A stretch of 64,000 nt of DNA from Lophium mytilinum (lineage: Eukaryota; Ascomycota; Dothideomycetes; Mytilinidiales; Mytilinidiaceae), in NCBI GenBank assembly GCA_010093605.1, contig MU004181.1:1674001-1738000 (forward strand). Reading direction: 5' to 3'. How positions within the stretch are numbered: the first letter of the stretch is position 1; every line of letters begins with the position of its first letter. This document shows, piece after piece, positions 12,277 through 20,208 of this stretch. A model generated the notes under the pieces. It was given only the letters and a program-made list of their open reading frames with translations. It was not told the origin of the DNA and did not search any database. The translations under genes were made by a program, and so were the position numbers.

Positions 12277-12293
12277 ATGTCAAAACTCCATAG
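12261..12293 (+). promoter_or_regulatory. Overlapping upstream ORF (10 codons)
   Basis: An ATG at 12261 opens a 10-codon frame (MTVPRNVKTP) whose TAG stop at 12291-12293 lies 15 bases inside the main coding sequence that starts at 12277. If this ATG is in the mRNA, scanning ribosomes would meet it first and lower translation of the DUF3074 protein. It depends on the transcript start, which is not visible. Confidence 0.45.
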
Positions 12294-14473
12294 CGCATTA
12301 GAAACGCTGCGGCCGAAGGAGTATTCGGATGTTCCTCTTGACGACCTGAAAGGCTTCCTCGCGGACATATTCTCCAGCGCAGAGGTGATAGCCAACTCTG
12401 TACCTCCCCTCCCAGGCGGATCCGACTTTGAATCTTCCCAACGCTCGCGATCCGATGTCAATGGCGCTACTTGCGCCGCCGAAGTCACCGTCTCGAAAGC
12501 CAGAGCCCCGCCGCCTGCGCCGGATCAAGCGGAATTGCAAAAGGGATGGGGGAAGCCACTGAAGCTGTCTGCAAAGGACACTGCTACTGGCATTACTGTG
12601 TTCAAAATGGCGGGCCATGATCGACACGGAGCTTGGTTTGCGAGGAAGAGCGTGCATGAGGGCCTGGGGTTTGAGAAGTGGAAGCGGGCGATGATGAGCG
12701 AGTTCCCGGAGAGCTTGGCTGTACAAGGAGGGCCCGGAGAAGGCAATATTAGAGGCATCGGGGGAGACAAGAGGCTGGAGAGCGAGGTTGCGGATGGTGT
12801 TGGTAAAATGGAAGGTATGTTCTCCTGCACTGCTCTAACGATATCTCTCATTGACTAATGTCTAAATAGTGTATCAGCTTTCTGCACAGTTCCCAGGACC
12901 AACGACACCTCGCGAGTTCATTACCCTCCTTCTCACATCCGATCATTGCCTGTCTGAGGCTTCGAAGATTGGCGATGTCATACCGCGTCACTTTATGGTC
13001 GTATCAATACCTGTGAATCATCCGGATGCGCCTCCACGCAATGGGCTGATACGAGGCTACTATGAATCTGTAGAAATGGTTAGGGAAATTCCGTTGGCAC
13101 GCCCACAACATTCGGCTTCCACCACAGACCTGCTCAAACCCGAGCGAAGTCCTTCAAGAGCGAGAGGTAGCACAATAGGGTTCGCAGAGTCTCGCGGCCC
13201 AAAAGCCAAAGGCGAGCGAATAGATCGGCAGGCTGAGGCCAGTGACGATGACCCAGAAACGAATCCTGTGGAATGGATCATGATAACACGAAGTGATCCA
13301 GGAGGCGGCATTCCACGTTTTATGGTTGAGCGAAATACACCGTCAAGCATCGTCACTGACGCTGGAAAATTCCTCGACTGGGCGTGCAGCAAAGACGAGT
13401 TCCCAGGTCAGGAAGAGAGAGAAGGCATCGTAGAGGAGGAGTCTACCAGGAAGAGCTTCGAGAGCGCTCGCAAGAGCTTTGACAGTACGCGCTCGTTCCC
13501 AGTCTCACAAGCAAACGGATACCTTGCGGGTGTAGGCACGAGCATTGCAGATCAGGCTGTTCAGCCTACACATAGGGACCGATCAGAGCATCGGCGACAA
13601 GAGGACCCGAATGTTGGCGTCATGGCATCAATCGCGAGCACTATGGAGTCCGCATATACCGACTACGCCCCCGATGCAGTTCAGCGCGCATTTCGCTCCG
13701 ATTCTGTCTCTTCGTCCTCTACTGAAGTATCTTCTCTCGATTCATTTGCTTCTGCCGAACAGTTCACTACAGCAGAGGAAGAGCAAGCTGTGAAAGCAGA
13801 TCCGGGCACCTCAGACAGCGGCAGCCAAGTCAACAAACTTCTACAACCCGGCTCCTCCGCCGATCCAAACGCGCCAACTCCGTCGTCAATTTCGACTAAA
13901 TCCCTTCCATTATCTCCGTCAACCTCTGCGACACCTGAGCAGACGACGAAAGAACTTCAGAAAATCGAGCAGAAACGCAAGGATCTTGAAGCAAAGATAG
14001 CTGAGGATCGTCAGAAGCAGACGCAACACCGCCGCGATGTATCTCAAAAGGAACTAGAGAAGGTTTCAGAGAGACATTCCCGAGACCGCAAAAAGCAGGA
14101 AGACAAGTATGCGAAAGAGGTTCGGAAGCTTGAGGAGAGACGCGAGCGCGAGACCAGGAAGCTGCTTGCTAAACAGCAGAAAGAAGAGGACAAAAACGAA
14201 CTACTAAAGACTCAAAAAGAGAGAGACGACTGGAAAGTCAAGGCGGAGGCGTCCGAAAAGGAGGTTGTGTTGCTGAGGGAGCAGATTGGGGAGTTGCAGC
14301 GCGAGAACACTGCAATTGTTGCAAAGATCGGACGGATGGAGGGGGGTATCGATGTGCTGCGTAAGGTCAAGGAAGACATGGAGGGCGGCAGGACGAGGGC
14401 AAGCAGCAGGGCGAGTGCTGGAAGCCGTGGGAGTAAGGAAAGTAAGAGAAATCATCTTGGCGATTCCCATTAG
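12277..14473 (+). CDS. DUF3074 (START-like) protein with C-terminal coiled coil
   Basis: Exons 12277-12814 and 12870-14473 (intron 55 nt) encode 713 aa. The first ~270 residues match the fungal DUF3074 family (PF11274), a START-like fold predicted to bind a lipid or other hydrophobic ligand; the clearest blocks are YQLSAQFPGPTTPREF, HFMVVSIPVNHPDAPPRNG, IRGYYESVEMVREIP and, further on, NPVEWIMITRSDPGGGIPRFMVE, which ends near KFLDWACSKD. A Ser/Thr-rich disordered stretch follows (residues ~350-515), then a long charged coiled coil (~520-680) full of K/E/R heptads, then a Ser/Arg-rich tail. No function is established. Start chosen at the second ATG because the earlier one (12261) is out of frame. 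Confidence 0.87.
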
Positions 14474-15501
14474 ATTGGCATCGTCTTAGGTGGCCCGGAG
14501 AGCTATCAAACCTGCCAAGACTGGCAGTTTACGAATTTGAATGACCTAGCAGAGGGCCTTGAGCGGTGCTAGACACGTATTCAAAGCCCAGAGTGAGTAT
14601 ATGTCTCACCACGGAGTCGTGGACTACCATTTGGTTCTTGGGTTCCTGGCGGATCATGTTGGGCTGGTTGAGCGTTCGTGCCAGGGATGAACCTGTTTTT
14701 GGTGTATGTATGTACGTTGTGTATGTCTTTATGAAATGGTGGCGCAGGATCAATTTGCTGCACATAGTTGGTATGCATTCAAGCATTGCGATTCTTTTTC
14801 TCGTCTCAGGTACTCGCTCGGCATTAGAGGTTGTTTATGTTGTTTGATGAAACCAACAATATAAAGATAGACCCATTTTAGCCCGTATCTCTACCCAGCT
14901 CTACTTTAGTTCGCGAATCTTAAGTAAAGCGAGCAAACTCATATGAAGGACTTCCAATACTGATCGCTGACTTCAATAGAGGCTATTGATTGACTTAAGT
15001 GTGGCTGCAAGCCTGCACGCATGGTCTATTTCTTCGAGTATCATCATCAGATATTCTGTCCGTGTAACCTTGGTTCGCTTAAAATGAACGTATCTATGTC
15101 TTGGGATCAGACCCGGTGACCTGGCCAAACTGGCGGGTTAGATTGCTTCTCATCTAAAAAAGGTACTAATCGTGCTTTAGGCTCCCTGGTATATTGAACG
15201 GCATCTAGATCCTGGTTCCATACTCATCTTTCCTATTCATCCACCAAGGATTATCCTATTTCCAATGCACTCCCACGTGGAATCCTAGCTTTGTCCAGGG
15301 GCCATGCATCACCTAGGCATATCTATCGGCTAAAACTGAAATAGGAAAACACGACGACCGGGAAGATGAACACTTCTAGCGGCATATGTAACATATATTC
15401 ATCTCCATACCCATTGTCTTACCTTGTGATTCAACTTACACTTCTCCGCGTTGCGCCTTGTCCTTCATTGCTCCCATTCTCTCTTTCAAAGCAGATCTGA
15501 A
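14474..15501. other. Upstream region of the broken xylanase gene
   Basis: About 1 kb with no gene. It ends in a promoter-like stretch that still carries a perfect GGCTAAA element at 15328-15334. Otherwise only short random frames are seen. Confidence 0.5.
15328..15334 (+). promoter_or_regulatory. XlnR/Xyr1-type GGCTAAA motif
   Basis: GGCTAAA is the core site bound by the xylanase activator XlnR in Aspergillus and Xyr1 in Trichoderma. It lies about 170 bp before the expected xylanase start, a usual place. A second copy lies in the right-hand repeat at 18231-18237. A 7-mer can occur by chance; its place before a xylanase relic is what makes it credible. Confidence 0.45.
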
Positions 15502-15788
15502 GTGAAGTCCCTTATTCTCTTTACAGCACTGGCTGCCGTGCACCTAGCTGCTGCAGCTCCTAGTGATATCGGCCGTCGACATGGAGGGTATAATAAAACT
15601 AGGCTAAATGACTTGGCTAAAGAAGCTGGGCTACTATACCTTAGCACTGCCACTGACTATCTAAGTTTAAACAATACCACGTACATGTCGATCGCCACAG
15701 ACTCACATGAGTTCGGACAAGTTACTCCCGCGAACGAGCAAAAGGTGTGTGATGGGGATACTTACGTTGAGTAAGGATAGCGGCCAAA

Positions 15789-15916
15789 CGTAGCATGATC
15801 CCGCAATGATACTGTACCCACGATGGCTAACATGAATGCGAATTCGTGGATGTACTATATATAGAGCCGTCCCCCAACGTCTTCGACTACACAGACGGTG
15901 ATGCGATCATTCGGCT
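15789..15916 (+). repeat. Left direct repeat bordering the insertion
   Basis: About 125 bp shared with 18195-18317, starting CGTAGCATGATCCCGCA in both and ending near GCGAT..TCCGG/TTCGG. It covers the 3' part of xylanase intron 1 and the first ~20 codons of exon 2 (EPSPNVF.YT.GDAIIR). The two copies differ at roughly one base in five or six plus small indels. This copy has the damaged acceptor and the extra TATAT. Confidence 0.85.
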
Positions 15917-16764
15917 CCGCTACCGCCGGCACACGTTAACTCGATGCTAAAAGTGAATGACTTGTCGTTCTCTGTGGCCTTCAACGCTCATCGACGAGAC
16001 TCGTCCTGGTTGTCAAACAGCCAAGCCAATCGCACGGTGTCTCCGTTCTTCAGATTGGACTGCTGTACGAACGTCGCGGGAATCGTAACGCGCTCGCCTC
16101 CACCAATGCAGATATTGGCGGTATCCCCGTATCTCTAAGTACGGAATTCGCCATGGGTGCTCCCGCTTAGCTTAACTGTCCCGCTCTGCTCACGCCCCGT
16201 ATCGAATGTGAAGTCGTGGAGTGGCCATTTATCATTTAGTTGCGTCCATAACGGGGGGTCTAACTGCGCCACCCACTCAGGGCAGTCGGGGAGGGAGTAT
16301 GTAGATGGTATAAACAGTGAGCGCAACATTATCATCATCATCGTTTCCGCTATCAGTTGTACGATGTCGGATACCCGCTCGCCGTCAAAGACAACTAACT
16401 TAACGAGATATGGAGTAGCGGCGTGCCGTTCCCAGAATATATAGTGTCTGCATCTGCTGGAAGGCTGTTCTCGACAACTCGGATTCAGGTGCTCCTGTGA
16501 TCGCGCCCAGAATCCCTGGCCGGAAGACCTCGAAGATGAATTTCGTCCGGCGGACCCCGTGTAGAGTCCATCTCCTGTTTCTGAACTGAGCGCGTTTGCA
16601 TAAACAACTTGGCGTGGGTCCTTTCGTTCGCCGCCAATGGCCGCAATGTCTTGGATACTGACCGGCCGGCCATGAATTAGAGCCTGGATAATGTTGTTCG
16701 CCCCGTCTGTGATTGACGTTCTGATTGTGCGCAATGTTGCTCTATGGTCCAGATCTAAGTGCAA
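15907..16764 (-). pseudogene. Decayed ORF in the inserted segment, possibly GIY-YIG-like
   Basis: One minus-strand frame runs from 16764 to a TGA at 15907 with only two interior stops: TAG (16135-16137) and TGA (15988-15990). Reading on past them the protein stays sensible (RYGDTANICIGGGERV, then VQQSNLKNGDTVRLAWLFD). The stretch VVYANALSSETGDGLYTGSAG, followed by GFWARSQEHLNP, recalls the vYiGs..R...H layout of GIY-YIG nuclease domains, but this is a weak reading by eye. TAG and TGA can each arise from CAG/CGA by one C-to-T change. The true gene start is unclear, and the tail runs into the left repeat. Function unknown. Confidence 0.5.
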
Positions 16765-16801
16765 TCTAAGCAGGGCGGCCGGTGGGGGAGAGCAGATTGA
16801 T

Positions 16802-17302
16802 CTAGAGGTCTTCTGATGTGCAACAGCTTAAGTACCAAGCAAATACTTGGTACAGTGCCGCCGTTGTAGAGTGTGCTGGATACCCTCGCATATCGTGTTG
16901 CACTTCGCGTAGTTTTGTACGCAAGTCAGACTGAGCAACCAAGAGTAGCGATTTGTCCGGTAGCGTTGTCTGAATGGGATTCCGTTCGGTCTTCGCTCGC
17001 TTCGTTTTCAGGGTCTGATGATCGGCCGCTGGACCATCGTTGACACTCTCGACCAATAGTAGAGAGTTGTCTGGCGGCGTCATCTACATGGGATTCCATT
17101 CGGTCTTCGTTCGCTTCGCTGGACCATCGTTGACACGGTCTTCTTCAACGATGGGTCTCTTCTTAATGATGTCGGCCCTTGCGTGGACATCGTCGGCTAG
17201 TAAGATATCCAATATTTCGAGGGATGTGAGATCGTTGTTGCTGAGAAGGTCGGCAACTTCCATCCTATCCACGGTGCCCCATCCGATCCCGGTTGATTCC
17301 AT
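16802..17302 (-). pseudogene. Gene fragment with internal tandem repeat and in-frame stop
   Basis: A single minus-strand frame from ATG 17302 is open to 16802 except for TAG at 17084-17086. It contains two copies of a ~27-residue unit: KRTKTEWNPM-stop-MTPPDNSLLLVE (from 17136-17051) and KRAKTERNPIQTTLPDKSLLLVA (from 17046-16936). The stop lies exactly where the second copy has Gln (CTG on the plus strand, 16970-16972). This directly shows a CAG-to-TAG change. The Lys/Arg-rich units could be nuclear localisation signals. No family recognised. Confidence 0.6.
16936..17136. repeat. Internal tandem duplication (two units)
   Basis: Unit A is about 16936-17046 and unit B about 17051-17136. They share CCAA.AGTAG, ATGGGATTCC, TTCGGTCTTCG and GGACCATCGTTGACAC; unit A has about 25 extra bases in the middle. 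The pair gives an inside control for the mutation described in the fragment above. Confidence 0.75.
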
Positions 17303-17620
17303 CTGATAGCTTCTTGATAGGCGAGCTGAAGACGAAAGAGTGTGCGACGAGTGAGGCCGTGATGGTTGGAGTGTTTAAGCTGGACGAAATCATACCAAGT
17401 GGCCAGGTGTAGGAAAGAGGCAATGGGTAGCGCGCATTGCGTGGCAGGAACAGTAGACGCATTCGAATATTTAAAGCAGGAGAGTCTGGACAATCAAGCG
17501 GACTAAACACTATCAAACTGTACATGGGGTATGTCCTGCTGGATATTACCATGCGTAAACATACGTTTAGTAATCCAGGCTTCGTGAAGGTCCTCCTCTT
17601 CACCCAGCGAGTTCATTCTG
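17197..17620 (-). pseudogene. Gene fragment in the inserted segment
   Basis: On the minus strand a frame reads MNSLGEEEDLHEAWITKR near 17620-17560, then two stops, then LSRLSCFKYSNASTV and ATWYDFVQLKHSNHHGL to about 17197. The stops may lie in a short intron (a GTATGT follows ITKR-coding bases and a CCAG precedes ACTCTCC) or be real damage. It overlaps the fragment ending at 17302 in another frame, so at least one reading is not the native one. No family recognised. Confidence 0.35.
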
Positions 17621-18107
17621 TAAAAGTTGTCTTTAGCTTCTTGATGCCATCCGCGAAATGCCCAGTCTTCGTTGTTTTAGAACGCAGCCATGCGGTGCCT
17701 TTCGCGCCCTCCACTTTAATGCCGAGTGAGTATACATATCCATCAGCAGCGGTCGCGTGAGATGCAAAACGGTAGCCTGGTTCGTCAAGGTGGAAATGTA
17801 TTGTAATCTCACACTCGTCTTTGAAGCCGCATTTGGCCATATCCGCAACCAGGATGGGCAACACGACTAGGCCGAGTATGCTGGTGAGTTCTATTCGACC
17901 TCCATACAAGGGATTAAGCTGGCGCACGAAATGTTTATAAGTAACTACGCGGCAGGGTGGGCTGCTAGATGACTCTGGATATGGAGCCATGAACGAGACC
18001 GGTCTGACAAGGTGCCTCCCGTGACTAGAGATAGTATGATCATCCTCCGGGAAAGAGGGAGGAGGTGGTAGGCCGGAAGACTCGTCGCCAGCATCGTGGA
18101 ATGCCAC
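17613..18107 (-). pseudogene. Open frame of 164 aa in the inserted segment
   Basis: An undamaged minus-strand frame from ATG 18107 to the stop at 17613. It has a Pro/Ser-rich start, then RRIELTSILGLVVLPILVADMAKCGF-type hydrophobic and amphipathic stretches (abridged) and a Gly/Lys-rich end (VEGAKGTAWLRSKTTKTG). I do not recognise it. It could be a 3' part of a larger gene or a chance frame; its company of broken frames on the same strand makes a relic likely. Confidence 0.35.
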
Positions 18108-18194
18108 AGCAACCGCTCGCTTAAGTGGAAGAGGCTTATCTAAATCGACATCATCTCGTCCGACGGTGGCAGAGTGGAATTGGATCCAATGACT

Positions 18195-18317
18195 CGTAGC
18201 ATGATCCCGCAGTGATACTGTACTTACGTTGGCTAAAATAACTGCAAATTAGTGGATGTACATCGAACCCTCTCCTAATGTCTTCAACTACACCAACGGC
18301 GATGCGATAATCCGGCC
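18195..18317 (+). repeat. Right direct repeat bordering the insertion
   Basis: Counterpart of 15789-15916. This copy keeps a good acceptor (AATTAG before TGG at 18253) and the open frame WMYIEPSPNVFNYTNGDAIIR. A GGCTAAA motif lies in its intron part at 18231-18237, just upstream of an in-frame ATG at 18256. Confidence 0.85.
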
Positions 18318-19132
18318 AGCAATAGCCCATCACCAGATCCGACGCTGTCATAACTTCGTATGGCACTCCCAGCTCCCAGAGTGGGTGACAGGCACGAGCC
18401 ACACCCGCTCCGCCTTGCTCTCTATCATGGAGAACCACATCGCCCACGTAATGAGCCACTATTCCAAACAATGTTACGCCTGGGATGTGGTCAACGAAGC
18501 TTTTAACGAGGACGGAACGCTCCGAAGCGCCGTCTGGCTCGACACCATCGGACCTGAGTACCTCGAGCTCGCCTTCAAGTTCGCCGCCAAGTACAATGAC
18601 GGCAAGGCGAAGCTCTACTACAACAACTACAATATCGAGACCGGGAATAACAAGTCACTCGCCGTAGCCGCCATGGTCAAAGACTTCCAAAGCAAGGGAA
18701 TCCAGATCGACGGCGTGTGCCTACAGTCGCACTTCACTGCCGGCAGCTCGCCCTCCTATGAGCAGCAGATGGAGAACATGGCGCAATTCGTAGCTTTAGG
18801 CGTGGAAACAGCTATCACAGAGCTCAACGTGCGGATTGAGCTGCCAACGTCGAAGGACAAGGAGGTGCAGCAGGCAACTAACTACGCGAACGCGGTGAAG
18901 GCGTGTAAAGATGCGGATGGATGTATTGGTGTGACGGTGTGGGATTTCTATGATCCGTATAGCTGGTGAGTAATTGTCCACGGGTGTTCATTGGTGGAAG
19001 TGATATGCGGCTAACCACGTGCCGAACAGGGTGCCGGCGGTCTTTGAGGGGCAGGGCGACGCCACGCTGTGGTGGGGAAACTTTACAAAGAAGGAGGCGT
19101 ATTATGCGGTTGCGGATGTGCTGAGAGAATAG

Positions 19133-20208
19133 AAGAGACCGAGTCGCGATTGGAGATGAGATGAAGATTACTCACTGAAGTCTTGGGGTGTGTATCACGT
19201 GATGTGTGTTTATATATTCAATGACCGACTTCATACCTTTGTAATTCTACTAATGAATACGCTTCACGCCCTACACGTACAGCGGCTAGCTAACGAGAAC
19301 TGTCATACGGACATGGCCTTCCGTGCAAGCCACAGTTGCTCAACTAATGCGTGGGTAGAGGATTCCGTGAATCCCACCGGCGTCGGCATCCCCAAGTAGC
19401 ATGGGACAAAGTCTATTTTGAGCGGGGAAAGATGCCCTTGTCGACGAAGGGAAGTGCCGAGGGATTTCTCATCCGCAGGAGGGTGTGGAGAAGTGATGTG
19501 CAAGCTCAAGGATAGCCAGTGAAGATCGGCAGGGCATCGTAATTTGGCCTCCCGACCTGGCTGTCAGGCTGGCAACAGCAGACTCTCGTGAGAGTACGAC
19601 ACCAGCGTGCTACCAACCCCGCTTCTCGTCCCGTCTGACATGCATTTTTCGTGAAGTGAGAGAGCGCCACGAACTGCTTTGAGGGGAAGCCGAGCCGCTA
19701 ATGCACTGCGCTGGGAGGCTGCGGGAGCGGCGTTCCTGGGGAAGCTTGGCCCGGATCACTCTTTGCAAATGCACGAGGTTGGGATCTGGCATGATGATGA
19801 CCGGCACGCAGGGAGAGGGATAGCCAGCTGACCTGCCCAACGCGCCCAAGTTCTTTGCTGAAGCCGGCGCGCACAGCATCGTGCAGCTCTTGGCACGCCG
19901 CGACCGCGATCGAGGGCGGCCCGGCGACTTGCACACGCGGTGGAAGCGGTGGAAACGATGGGCAACGCTGGAAACATTGCCGTTCTCGGCTGGCGGCGGG
20001 CCTGCGCATCGTGGTCTGTGGCGTCCGGGGTGCTTGCAGCTCGGTCGTGAGAGCGTCATGGCTTCCACCTTGCGCCGAGTATTAAATCACCAGCGCCCCT
20101 TACATCGCCCTCCGCTCCCCTCCACCACGCTGAGCATTCGTTCAATTCCTCGCCGTCGTTTCCACCTGCCTGCCTCTGCTGCTGGAACCCATTCTTACGC
20201 CACTCAAC
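19133..20208. other. Intergenic region before the beta-glucosidase gene
   Basis: About 1.1 kb without a supported gene. The open frames in the GC-rich part (19600-20080) overlap on both strands and carry no motif. The last 130 bases are a C/T-rich leader. Confidence 0.55.

Larger units (their letters stand above)
15917..18194. mobile_element. 2.28 kb segment inserted in the xylanase gene
   Basis: The stretch between the two direct repeats has nothing to do with xylanase. All its coding-like stretches lie on the minus strand, opposite to the xylanase, and all are broken. I find no terminal inverted repeats, no transposase or reverse-transcriptase motif and no long terminal repeats, so the term mobile element is used loosely: it may be a filler captured during break repair, or the spacer between two partial xylanase paralogues. 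Confidence 0.55.
15502..19132 (+). pseudogene. GH10 endo-1,4-beta-xylanase gene split by a 2.3 kb segment
   Basis: Exon 1 is 15502-15744: signal peptide (hydrophobic LILFTALAAVHLAAAA) then the GH10 opening LNDLAKEAGLLYLSTATDY and FGQVTPANEQK. The expected start codon is GTG (15502-15504), not ATG. After intron 1 the exon 2 start appears twice. The left copy (about 15841 on) has lost its AG acceptor (TTCG), carries about 5 extra bases (TATAT) that shift frame, and stops after about 75 nt. The right copy resumes at 18253-18965 and 19030-19132 and is open to the TAG at 19130-19132. It keeps HNFVWHSQLPEWV, the acid/base Glu in WDVVNEAF (codon 18496-18498) and the nucleophile in ITELNVR (18820-18822). 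Joined over the break it would be a normal-length GH10, but as it stands no transcript can give a full secreted enzyme without a 2.5 kb intron that spans the left copy. Confidence 0.88.

Noticed and set aside
15745-18252. A single 2.5 kb intron joining xylanase exon 1 to the right-hand exon 2
   Set aside because: The interval contains a duplicate of the intron end and exon 2 start plus other gene fragments, the start codon is lost, and all other introns here are under 200 nt; a broken gene explains more.
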